From Chionoecetes opilio (lineage: Eukaryota > Arthropoda > Malacostraca > Decapoda > Majidae), in assembly GCA_016584305.1 (NCBI GenBank), contig JACEEZ010012915.1, positions 56,001 through 120,000 of the forward strand: a stretch of 64,000 bases of DNA. Reading direction: 5' to 3'. The translations under genes and the position numbers were made by a program. Positions 11,701 to 24,980 of this stretch are shown one piece after another (position 1 is the first letter of the stretch; the number at the start of each line of letters is the position of its first letter). The notes beneath the pieces are model-generated. The model ran no database searches. It was not told the DNA's origin and saw only the letters and a program-made list of their open reading frames with translations.

Positions 11701-14700
11701 TGGGTTATTGGCAGAGAAGTGTTTTTGATGAGTGTGGGTTATTGGCAGAGAAGTGTTTTTGATGAGTGTGGGTTATTGGCAGAGAAGTGTTTTTGAAGAG
11801 TTTGGGTTATTGGCAGAGAATGTTTTTGACGAGTTTGGGTTATTGGCAGAGAAGTGTTTTTGGAAGAGGTTTGGGTTTGTGGCAGAGAAGTGTTTTTGAT
11901 GAGTTTGGGTTTTTGGCAGAGAAGTGTTTTTGACGAGTTGGGTTATTGGCAGAGAAGTGTTTTTGAAGAGTTTGGGTTATTGGCAGAGAAGTGTTTTTGA
12001 CGAGTTTGGGTTATTGGCAGAGAAGTGTTTTTGAAGAGTGTGGGTTATTGGCAGAGAAGTGTTTTTGACGAGTTGGGTATTGGCAGAGAAGTGTTTTTGA
12101 AGAGTGTGGGTTATTGGCAGAGAAGTGTTTTTGAGAGTTTGGGTTATTGGCAGAGAAGTGTTTTTGAAGAGTTTGGGTTATTGGCAGAGAAGTGTTTTTG
12201 ACGAGTGTTGGGTATTGGCAGAGAAGTGTTTTTGAAGAGTTTGGGTTTTGGCAGAGAAGTGTTTTTGAAGAGTTTGGGTTATTGGCAGAGAAGTGTTTTT
12301 GACGAGTGTGGGTTATTGGCAGAGAAGTGTTTTTGACGAGTTTGGGTATTGGCAGAGAAGTGTTTTTGAAGAGTGTGGGTTATTGGCAGAGAAGTGTTTT
12401 TGAAGAGTGTGGGTTATTGGCAGAGAAGTGTTTTTGAAGAGTGTGGGTTATTGGCAGAGAAGTGTTTTTGAAGAGTTTGGGTTATTGGCAGAGAAGTGTT
12501 TTTGAAGAGTTTGGGTTATTGGCAGAGAAGTGTTTTTGACGAGTTTGGGTATTGGCAGAGAAGTGTTTTTGAAGAGTGTGGGTTATTGGCAGAGAAGTGT
12601 TTTTGACGAGTGTGGGTTATTGGCAGAGAAGTGTTTTTGACGAGTTTGGGTTATTGGCAGAGAAGTGTTTTTGACGAGTTTGGGTTATTGGCAGAGAAGT
12701 GTTTTTGATGAGTTTGGGTTATTGGCAGAGAAGTGTTTTTGATGAGTTTGGGTTATTGGCAGAGAAGTGTTTTTGAAGAGTTTGGGTTATTGGCAGAGAA
12801 GTGTTTTTGACGAGTTTGGGTTATTGGCAGAGAAGTGTTTTTGACGAGTGTGGGTTATTGGCAGAGAAGTGTTTTTGACGAGTTTGGGTTATTGGCAGAG
12901 AAGTGTTTTTGAAGAGTTTGGGTTATTGGCAGAGAAGTGTTTTTGAAGAGTTTGGGTTATTGGCAGAGAAGTGTTTTTGACGAGTTTGGGTTATTGGCAG
13001 AGAAGTGTTTTTGAAGAGTTTGGGTTATTGGCAGAGAAGTGTTTTTGAAGAGTTGGGTATTGGCAGAGAAGTGTTTTTGACGAGTTTGGGTTATTGGCAG
13101 AGAAGTGTTTTTGAAGAGTTTGGGTTATTGGCAGAGAAGTGTTTTTGAAGAGTTTGGGTTATTGGCAGAGAAGTGTTTTTGAAGAGTTTGGGTTATTGGC
13201 AGAGAAGTGTTTTTGAAGAGTTTGGGTTATTGGCAGAGAAGTGTTTTTGATGAGTTTGGGTTATTGGCAGAGAAGTGTTTTTGAAGAGTTTGGGTTATTG
13301 GCAGAGAAGTGTTTTTGAAGAGTTTGGGTTATTGGCAGAGAAGTGTTTTTGAAGAGTTTGGGTTATTGGCAGAGAAGTGTTTTTGAAGAGTTTGGGTTAT
13401 TGGCAGAGAAGTGTTTTTGAAGAGTTTGGGTTATTGGCAGAGAAGTGTTTTTGAAGAGTTTGGGTTATTGGCAGAGAAGTGTTTTTGAAGAGTTTGGGTT
13501 ATTGGCAGAGAAGTGTTTTTGACGAGTGTGGGTTATTGGCAGAGAAGTGTTTTTGACGAGTTTGGGTTATTGGCAGAGAAGTGTTTTTGACGAGTTTGGG
13601 TTATTGGCAGAGAAGTGTTTTTGATGAGTTTGGGTTATTGGCAGAGAAGTGTTTTTGACGAGTTTGGGTTATTGGCAGAGAAGTGTTTTTGATGAGTTTG
13701 GGTTATTGGCAGAGAAGTGTTTTTGATGAGTTTGGGTTATTGGCAGAGAAGTGTTTTTGAAGAGTTTGGGTTATTGGCAGAGAAGTGTTTTTGACGAGTT
13801 TGGGTTATTGGCAGAGAAGTGTTTTTGACGAGTGTGGGTTATTGGCAGAGAAGTGTTTTTGACGAGTTTGGGTTATTGGCAGAGAAGTGTTTTTGACGAG
13901 TTTGGGTATTGGCAGAGAAGTGTTTTTGACGAGTGTGGGTTATTGGCAGAGAAGTGTTTTTGACGAGTGTGGGTTATTGGCAGAGAAGTGTTTTTGACGA
14001 GTTTGGATTATTGGCAGATGTAAATCCAGCAATACTCTCGGTGAATAGAACATCAGTATGGCTTCTTTACCTGCATCAGAGAGCTTTGAGATGCTTTATT
14101 ACGCGCCGTCAAGAGAGCGACGAGTCCATTTTACAGAAGAAGAAAACTTGGGTAAGGAATCTAAGACCTGGAGAAAAATACTTACGAGGGAATCAGATTG
14201 GTAATTGGTAATGGTGATGATTGCTGTGGTGATGATGCAAATGACGAAAAAGGTGACTGGTGTGATGTTGATGATTGGTAATTGGTAATGAAGATGCCAA
14301 TTGGCTAATGGAGATGATTGCTGCGGTGGTGATGATGGTGGTGATGGTGTTGTGTTTTGGCAGGGGAGCTTCTGAGCAGCCATGTGTTCCACCACGGGCG
14401 TGAGTGTCGCCCCTCGGCCTGGTACAACACGGTGATGGCGCGGCGGAGGAAGGGCCAGGGTCCCAACACGGAGGATGAGGTGGTGGACGAGATCGCCGAG
14501 GCCATGGTGGGCGACGAGAAGCTCATGTCAAGCAACGTGGATGGAGAAATTATGAGAAGGTGAGTTGTGGAATTGATGTCGTAAAGTCTGAAGTCTTTTG
14601 AAACTTATTTATCAATTTATTTATTTGTTATATTTTTTATTGGATCTCATGAAGATCCGCCAGCCCAGCTATTTTTGGGGTGGTCGATCTTCATGTTGGT

Positions 14701-17425
14701 GAGTGGTTTGATAACCCAGTTAGATTAGGTTACGTAACCAAAGGCCAGGTTAAGTTAGTGATCTAGCGGGGGGTTCTGGGGGGCCACAACCCCAGCGCCT
14801 AACTTCTGATCTTTCTATAATTTCTGATTGGGGCAAAGCAAACCTTGTTGCCTCAAAAACCCAATTTCTTCACCTATCTACTCGACAAAACCTACCAGAC
14901 AACTATCCCCTCTTCTTCAATGACACTCAACTATCTCCTTCTGCAATGAACATTCTTGGATTATCCTTTACTAAAAATCTGAACTGGAAATCTCACATCT
15001 CATCTCTTGCTAAAACAGCTTCTAAGAAGTTATGTGTCCTGTGGCATCTGCGTCCCTTTTTTTCTCCCTCCCAGTTGCTTGCTCTCTACAGGGGCCTTAT
15101 CTGCCCATGTATGGAGTATGTCTCACAGGTATGGGGAGGATCCACTCATACAGCTCTCCTAAACAGGGTTGAGTCAAAAGCTTTTCATCTCATCAACTCC
15201 CCTCCTCTGACTGACTGTCTTCAATCTTTAAATCACCGCCGCAATGTTGCTTCTCTTGCTATCTTCTACCGTTATTTTCATGCTCACTGCTCTTCTGAAC
15301 TTGCTAACTGCATGTCTCCCCCCCTCCCGCCGCGGCCTCGCTGCACAAGACTTTCTACTCATTCTCATCCCTATTCTGTCCATCTTCCTAATGCAAGAGT
15401 TAATCAGTATCTTTACTCTTTCATCCCTTTCACTGGTAAACTCTGGAACTCTCTTCCTGTTTCTATTTTTTCACCTTCCTACGACTTAAATCTTTTCAAG
15501 AGAAGAGTAACAAGACACCTCCCGAACTAAATTGGCCCACCCCTCTTTTTTATTATTCTCTTACTGTCTTCTTTATAGGGAGTGGCAACTAAGTGGGCTT
15601 TGTGTTAACTATTTTTGTTTTGTTGTGCCCTTGGCCAGTCCTTTATGATAAGAAAAAAAAAAAAAAAAAAAAAAAAAAGCTGGGGTGGCGTATCTTCATG
15701 AGATGCTTTTTATTTATGCTTTTGGTGCTTTTATGAGTGGCATTAGTGAGCTTTTGTTAGATAAGTTTTGCCAACCTTTGTTTTGTATGATTGAAAAAGA
15801 ATTATCCTCAATGGTGGTACAGGGTTTTAGCTTCTTTCCTTGAGGGCTCAGGTGGTTGGCCCTGCACAGCTTGGAGGGCTGTCAGGAAAACAACATCAAC
15901 ATAGTATGGCCTTCAATATCCACGTTGTTTACCACACCCCAGGGAGGCGATGAGGGACCTGATCAAGCCCCTGAGGGTGAAGAAAGAGATCCGCAGACGC
16001 CTCACGGAGCGGCGATCCTCCCACCGCCACGGCTTCCTCCTCCCCATCTCCAGGCTCCAGGGGCTCAAGTACTCCATCAGCATGCACTGGTACAAGGTAT
16101 AAGTCATATATAAGGCAAGGTATAGCACTGGTACAAGGTATAAGTCATGTATAAGGCAAGGTATAGCAGTGGTACAAGGTATAAGTCATGTATAAGGCAA
16201 GGTATAGCAGTGGTACAAGGTATAAGTCATATATAAGGCAAGGTATAGCACTGGTACAAGGTATAAGTCATGTATAAGGCAAGGTATAGCACTGGTACAA
16301 GGTATAAGTCATGTATAAGGCAAGGTATAGCAGTGGTACAAGGTATAAGTCATGTATAAGGCAAGGTATAGCAGTGGTACAAGGTATAAGTCATGTATAA
16401 GGCAAGGTATAGCAGTGGTACAAGGTATAAGTCTTGTATAAGGCAAGGTATAGCAGTGGTACAAGGTATAAGTCTTGTATAAGGCAAGGTATAGCAGTGG
16501 TACAAGGTATAAGTCTTGTATAAGGCAAGGTATAGCAGTGGTACAAGGTATAAGTCTTGTATAAGGCAAGGTATAGCAGTGGTACAAGGTATAAGTCTTG
16601 TATAAGGCAAGGTATAGCAGTGGTACAAGGTATAAGTCTTGTATAAGGCAAGGTATAGCACTGGTACAAGGTATAAGTCAAGGTATACATCTGGTAATAC
16701 ATACAAATGATACATGTAGGAGGAGGAGGAGGAGAGGAAATATGATGACTAGATAGTGGGTCATTTTGTGGACATAGAGCTTGAAATACAGAGATTGAAG
16801 AGGTTGAGGCAATGGATAGAGATAATTGGAAGCGTATCATCGACCGTCTTAACACAGGGGCGGGGAACGTCCGGCCCGCAAAACCCTTGGGTCCGGCCCT
16901 GCCAAGGCAACCACAGACGAAACTCTAAATCCAATAAATCTAGGAGCTTTTTTATCATACCAACATAAATTGTTATTAAGTGCATGCATAATACTTATAA
17001 CATAAATTTTTAAGATTAGATTCATTACTGGACGGATCATCTGTCCATTTACGGACGGATTAATGTCCGTCCGTCCCATTAATGGACGGATCATCCATCC
17101 ATTATGGGACGGATAGGACACATAGATGACGGGACAGACACGTATAATTCACGTATGGTTCTCGTCGGCCTAAAAAAGCAGACAAATTTTTGAGATGATA
17201 GTTTTGTATGGCCTGCGAATGATGTCATGAATATCCAAATGGCCCTTGGTAGTAAAATGGTTCCCCACCCCTGGTCTAACCTCACAAGATATTACGGGAA
17301 AATCTAATGTCAAACAAAAAGATGATGATTTTATAGAGCACACTTATCAAATTGTCTATCTTTCCTGTCTTAAGCGGGCTTTTTGTTACCTCTTTTTTGT
17401 GCCCTTGGCCAGTCTTTTGTGATGT

Positions 17426-17519
<94 letters not shown>

Positions 17520-20500
17520 ATAGTTGGAAGAGTAGGTACCATCGACCGTCTAACTTCACAAGATATTATAGGAAAATCTGATGTTAAGCAAAAAGATGAT
17601 GATATAGAACACCCTTATTAAACTGTCTATCTGTCCTGTGTTGTTGTGTGCAGGTGAAGCAGACCGTTCTGGACACGTTCCACGACTACTCGCTGTGGCA
17701 CAAGGACCTCAAGAAGATCGAGGGCACGTTCGGCACGGGGGTCGGCTCCTACTTCAGGTTCCTGCGCTACCTCTTCCTCCTGAACCTGGCCATCGCCCTC
17801 CTGGTGTGAGTGGCGGGGTGCTGTGTTCTGTTGGTGTGGTTTTTGGACATTGTTTTGAGTTTGTAAGGAAGACATGGAGGCAGTGTGTTGAAGAAGATCT
17901 GGCAGCATTGGGCATTGAAGAGGTTGAGGCAATGGATAGAGATAGCTGGAAGAGTATCGTATGCCGTCTAACCTCATAAAATATAATGGCAAAAAATGAC
18001 TTTAAACAAGAAGAAGAAGTTGCAGAGAGTTGAAGAAGAAGCCAAGATATTTTGAAATGTAAAAGATGTAAAGAGAATTTTAAAAGATACGGGATCAGTG
18101 AGATGTATGGATGTCCGGGGGGAGGGGAAGGTGCATCCGTACGTACATGTTTTTTTATTTATTATTTATTTATTTATTATTATTATTTTTGTTTACATAT
18201 TCTTATAGATTTTACAGTCAGGAGCTTCAGCTGGACTACTGAGAACTATCTTTGACTGTACAGGAATGTGTTGATTATTCCTAGCTTAACATACATAAAT
18301 GATATGGGTTACTATTCTAAGGATAGTGTTCTGAGGGTATGATTACAGCAGCATCCCACACTCTTGTATGTGTTTTGTTTGATGTTTTCACAGGTGTGGG
18401 TTTCTGTTAACACCACAACTGCTGGCTCGGAAACACCTGAAGGAACCCTCGGGGGGGGGAGGACTAACACTAAGCACAACACCGGCGGCAATCGGTGAGT
18501 ACTGCGCTCCTGACAATTATTAATACGCCATATTTGCGCATAATCTTTTTACAATTCATGTGGTAAGTCGGCCACTGTTATTTCCACTGTCCTTCAACCT
18601 TTTTACAATTCATGTGGTAAGTCGGCCACTGTTATTTCCACTGTCCTTCGTCTCTGTGTTATCATAATGTTGACGCATATTGTGCACTGTACTTTTAATA
18701 TTAATACAGTAAACCCTCTCTAAATCGAACCCGTATAATTTAAACTTCGGATAATTTGACCCGTTTCAGGCCAGTTCAAATTTTCAATAACTTGCCATAA
18801 TTTGAGCAAGTTTGAATTATCCTTAGCCTTACGAGTGGGAGTCCGACCTCTCCCATGGGGTGCGTGCCGCGGCTGCCCAGCATGATCTGATAATATGATA
18901 ATTTATAATTATTGTATAAATACGATAGGCGGAGGAAGAAGGTGGGAGGGAGAGGAGGAAGATGGGGAGAGGAGGAGGAAGGGGGGGGGAGGAGAAGGAG
19001 GGACGAGGAGGAGGGGAAGGAGGGACGAGGAGGAGGGGAGAGGGGAGAAGGAAGAACTATTTTTTTAAAGTATCCTTCACTTTGTATACAATCCTTCAGA
19101 GTCCTTCACGGGCCTCTTCGCTCCTTCACGCATCCTACAGAGTCATGGGAGGGCATTAGAAGTCCCACAGGATTGCTATAGTATTCCTAGGTTTATATAA
19201 GTACTTTGACAATTGCATGGGTGACTCAAATAGGGATTAATAATAATAATTCTAATACTGAAAATACTAATACTGATCATTGTATATAAGTAATGATTAA
19301 TCTAGCAATGCCTATCATATTTTTGTGTCTTGTAGTAAGTTTTGTCTAATTTGAAATTTTTAAGGAATATCTGGAAGTATCATGTCATTGTGAATTGGCT
19401 GAAATAGGGACTTCTAATTATTGTAACTGAAAACTGACTCCAGATTCGTGTTCAGCATGCCCGAAAAATGCTAGGAACAAATTTTCAAGCAAATCTATTC
19501 TTCAAAAAATATTGCAAATTTTGCTAGGGGTATGCCTTGATTTTTTTTTAAATCACGTTTTTTTTCAATAACTAAAAAACTATGGCAGATACGTGCAACA
19601 TGTATAGAGAAGTAAATAATATGAAGTAGATCAAGAGTAGAGCTTATAAGTAGAACTAAATATACCAAATTAGCTAGTGGACAAGTATACTAAACAGGTC
19701 ATACAGCTAAGTATTAATTATCCGACCTTGGGGGGACCGAAGGTAGGTCGGATAATTGGAATAGTCGGATGTTTGGATATCACAGTAACCATAAACGTAA
19801 GGACAAAATGGTATATAACATAAAAGATGCAGATCTTCAAGGCCGATCCAGTGGTATACGCGAAAGTAAAATTCATGTATAAATAAAGCCACAAATCAAT
19901 GTTTTCGAAAAACTAAAAAAAAAAAAAGTAAAATAAATGGCCAAAACAAGACACAATGTGGTGGTGAAAAAAGTCGGTTGTTTGGACAAGTCGGATGTTT
20001 GGAGGTCGGATGTTGGGAATTTGGCTGTATCTATAAAATTTTGTTCATATTCATTAAAATTTTCTAATGTTAGCCAAATTACAATGGAAATCACGTTCTG
20101 GGTCTCGAGGGGTTAAAAGGAAGACAAAAAACTAAGTAACATTCTTATTTTCATCAGCAATAACGCCGGCCTCCCTGATAGTGGACGACTGGGCCGCCTC
20201 TGCCAATCTCCCGGAGGCCACCTGGTCTCCCGTCACCCTTGAGGCCACAGACACAGACACAGACACTCCCTGCAACAACAGTGTGATCGGCAAAGCGTTC
20301 GGAGGTCTGGACTGGCTGACGGGGGCGGTAAGTTTTTGATATTTTTATTTTGATTCCATATAACTTCCACCACTCTTAATATTTCATTTATTTTGATACC
20401 ATATAACTTGGTCAATTTCCAAATGAACACCGAACTTCCTTTGGTGGACGAATCTATTTTTTTTCTGGTGAGTTTTAATGTGTTTGGAATTAATCTGCTA

Positions 20501-20607
20501 ACCGTTTCTGTCGCAAATAACTTTTTTTTTTGTTTTGTTTTGGTGATTTGCAACAAAAATGACAGAAAATCAAATTGAACCTAACCATTACCTAACCTAT
20601 ACCTTTG

Positions 20608-20654
<47 letters not shown>

Positions 20655-20910
20655 AAGAAGTTGCGACAGAAACGGTTAGCAGATTAATTCAAAACTCGCC
20701 ATAAAAAAATAATTTCCTCCACCAAAGTGAATTCGGTGTTCATCTGGAATAATACCCTATAACTCCAACCACTTATGAGGGAATTGACCAGTACAGTAAA
20801 CCCTCAGTGTAACGAACCAATTGGGGGGAAGGGGGTGACGTTATATCCAAAACTTTTAAAGTCTAAGTTCGTTATATAGAGGTCCGTAAAAGCGAGGGTT
20901 TACTGTATTG

Positions 20911-20967
<57 letters not shown>

Positions 20968-23900
20968 CCCTTCCCTGCATTAAAGAGGGTAAGTGAGGCC
21001 TTAAAGTTAAGCTATATTTGATTCATTGGCTAGAGGAAAAAGGTAACTTAGTGAGAAAGACAACACTACACGTCAGTCAGTCAGTCAGTCAGTCAGTCAG
21101 TCAGTCACGTATACACTGGCACGTCACCCCTTAACCCCTTCACGCCCAGATCTTTCCTTTGCTATAAAAATTGTCTGTTGTTAACCATAAAATTACAAAA
21201 AGTCACTAAATATACCAAATTAGTTCATCGAAAAGGATACTAAACAGGTCATATCTATAAAATATTGCTTATATTCACTAAAAATTGTCTAATGGTAGTC
21301 AAATTACAATGGAAATTACGTTCTGGGTCTCAAGGGGTTAAGCCATGCTGTGATGGGATGACGTGTGTGTCTATAATAATGATAATATTATTCTCACCCA
21401 AAGGCATACAGGTAAAAACAACAACATAATATACAGATAGGAAATTATCTTAAAAGTAATAGAAAGATTAGATACCTATACAAAATCTATTTTTTTTAAC
21501 GAGGCGAAAAATCCTGACCCCTTGCTACTTACTGACTGATATTTGATGCCAGGAGAAGGGAATACTATGGTTCTTCTAAATTTCAGCTGTATTTTATCAT
21601 AGTTAACCCTATTATCAGGTTAACATAGGCATCGTTTTAAGCATGAGACCTTAGAGAGAGAGAGAGAGAGAGAGAGAGAATGGAATTTTTGCCTCGTTAA
21701 AAAAAATAGACTATAGTAGTGCTTTTTCTTGGTGACTATGTTGATGTTGTGTAAGATTCTCCATGTTTCATTAATGTCAGTGTATTGATAAAGCAGGAGG
21801 ATAACATAGATACTGTCATCCACCTACTGATAACATATTGATATCCACTTATGTACTGATTGATCACTCAGTTTGTTTTGTTATGATTCACGTTACGTTA
21901 CCCTGCAGACATCTGTTATCTTGTGTTATTTTACTACTTACAGTGCTAATTTGTGTTGCCTTTCCCTTAACCCCTTCACTTGTATGTTGTTGAGCCATGA
22001 AATAACGAAAACTAACTAAATATACCAAATTAGTTAGTGGGCAAGGATACTAAACAGGTCACATCTATAAAACATTGCTTATATTCACTAAAAATCGTCT
22101 AATGGTACCCAGATTACAATGGAAATTACGTTCTGGGTCTCAAGGGGTTAACAACATGACAACATGGCCCAAGCAAAAGCCATCACAAAAAGTATTATTT
22201 ACATAAATGAATGAAAAATGTACCATCAGTATTCGTCCAAAATAGGAACAGATTTTTTTTTTTTCATTTATGAATAATTTTTTTCTGCTGTTATTTATTT
22301 ACCTCTGTTGAGTTGAGTTGTGTCTCATTATCTGATGATGATGATGATGATGATGGAGCACCGTTCACCATTCACAGCAGTAACAGACCATTTCAGTATT
22401 TTAACCCCTACACGCCTACCGTAGATAACAGTGAAGTCGCCAGTTCTACGTTTCTTTGTTATTTACAGACGTGTGGTGGCGTTAATACTCACATTTGTAC
22501 ATCCATGATTTCAGGAAAGTTAGAAGGGTCTATCTGGAAAGTCTGTGTCATTTTGTGTCTTATTCTGTGTCATATTAGGGCTATAAATGAACAAATTACA
22601 AAAATAAAACCGAGTGGTGACCTTACTATACCTACTACAGTAAAGTCGCCAGCTAGTATTTTAACCCAACAGTTGAGTCGCCACTCTGGGGAACTCAGGG
22701 AAATTAGAGGTAAAGTAAAACAAGTCTCTATATATATTAGCTGCAGAAGATGCTTGGATATATAAAAATTCCTCTGCCAACGTGAAAATAAATTCTATTC
22801 AAGTTTGAAAGATCTGGCAAGTCTTGTGTCCTGTCGTCCGAAAAGCTACTGTTTACCGTCTGTCATCGCGCCAAGAAAAACGTGAGAAACAAAATGCGCA
22901 ACAGTTATATTTGCAGATACAAAGCATAAAACAACGCTGAAACAGGGTAGATTATACAGTCATGATATAAACTACTGTGTAACATCTTCAGTGGCACATA
23001 CAAATCAGTAGTGATGCTATAATTCGTAATATTTGGCGGCTGGCGACTTCACTGTTATCTACGGTAGATCTTTCCTTTGCTATAAAAAAATTGTCTGTTG
23101 TTAGCCATAAAATTACGAAAAGTAACTTAATATACCAAATTAGCTAGTGGACAAGGATACTAAACAGGTCATATCTATTAAAATATTGCTTATAGTCACT
23201 AAAAATCGTCTTATGGTAGTCAAATTACAATGGAAATTACGTTCTGGGCCTCAAGGGGTTAACAAACATGGAGATTTTAGATATATTTGATAAGGCTGTT
23301 GTAACTTTGGTATTAATCCATTTGACACCGAATTAACTTTGGTGGACGAAACTATTTATTTCTGGTGAGTTTTGATGCATTTTGAATTAATCTGCTAACC
23401 GTTTCTGTCACAAATAACTTTTTTTTTTTTTTTTTCTTCTTTTTCTTGTTAGGGTGAAAGTTAGGTTAGGTTCAATTTGTTTTTCAATTATTTTTGTCGC
23501 AAATCACTATTAACCCCTTGAGACCCAGAACGTAATTTCCATTGTAATTTGGGTATTATTAGACTATTTTTAATGAATTATAAGCAATATTCTTTAGATA
23601 TGACCTGTTTAGTATCCTTGTCCACTAACTAATTTGGTATATTAAGTTAGTTTTCGTAATATTATGGCTAACAACAGACAAATTTATATAGCCAAGGAAA
23701 GATCTGGGTGTGAAGGGGTTAAAGAAAGAAAGAAAGAAAGAAAAAAGTCATTTGCGACAGAAATGATTAGCAGATGAATTCAAAACACATTAAAACTTAA
23801 CAGAAAAAAATGGTTTCGTCCACCAAAATGAATTCGGTGTCAAACTGGAAATTTACCGTAACTTTGTGTGAATATTGTTATGTAAGTCAGAGACACTCCT

Positions 23901-24945
23901 CGTCGGTATGGTAGATGACACAGTACTTAATGATGACTAATGTAATCAGAACAGACAGAATAATAACAATCAAGTAAGGAAATATTAAGATAACTCAACA
24001 ACATACCAGGTTGATTTAATTTTATAATATTTAATATATCTTGGCTTTCGAAAATTAAGATATTGTTTATAAGTTTTCAAAAAGGAATATGTACAGTAAA
24101 ACCTCTCATATTGGGACTAATTGGGCCAAGGAGTGGTCCGAGTAATGCAAGGATCCGAATAATGGGGGGATTATATGTATATGGGGGGATATGTAAAAAA
24201 AGTCCGAATAGCTAGGACATTTCGATCCCTATATAAAAAATAAAAATAAATAAAAATAAATAAAAATAAAATAGATAAATAAATAAAGAAAGAAAAAAGA
24301 AAAAAAGAGGTCCGAATAATGTCAAAGTCCGAATAATGAGGGTCCGAATACGAGAGGTTTTACTGTACTTAAAAAAACCATTGAAGACATGAAATAAACA
24401 TATGCTAATCTCTGTGCCATCAATCATAATTATCATCTGCAGAGTGACTATTCATAACTATTGACTCAACTTTTGCTATTATAATCCTACCCTATGTTTT
24501 GCCCTTTGCATCTGATCAAGGAAGTGGAACAGTGTTACTGGTAAGGTACAAGGAAGCTGATGTTTGCACCTCACGTGTGTTGGCTATTGCACCCTCACCG
24601 CACCCTCTCTGTCCTAACAAGGCTATCAATGACTGGGGTTTTCTCCTATCCGTTGCCTCAACTTCTTCAATGCCCAATGCTGCCAGATCCTCTTCAACAC
24701 ACTGTCTCCGTGTCTTCCTTGGCCTGCCCGGTGGACGGCAACCTGGCACTTCCACTCTAACAGCTCTCCCCAATGCCTCACCACCTTCTCTCCTCTTCAC
24801 GTGCCCAAACCACCTCAATCGCCTTACTCTCAGCACTGTACTCGGCTCCGTCAATCCACGTTTTCTTGCCACCTCTTCACTGGACACTTCATCTCTCCAT
24901 GTGATCCCAGTCATATATCTCAACATTCTCTGATCGCACCCAACC

Positions 24946-24980
<35 letters not shown>

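Noticed and set aside
6843..14017. CRISPR-like array
   Set aside because: Units are directly adjacent with no variable spacers, in a eukaryotic intron.
14946..15530. Functional host gene (194 codons)
   Set aside because: Sequence is the C-terminal end of a non-LTR reverse transcriptase followed by a LINE 3' end and A-tail.
22313..22765. 150-codon ORF
   Set aside because: Crosses the junction between unique sequence, a TTAA MITE and the inserted CCGTAGATAAC element, so it cannot be an old gene.
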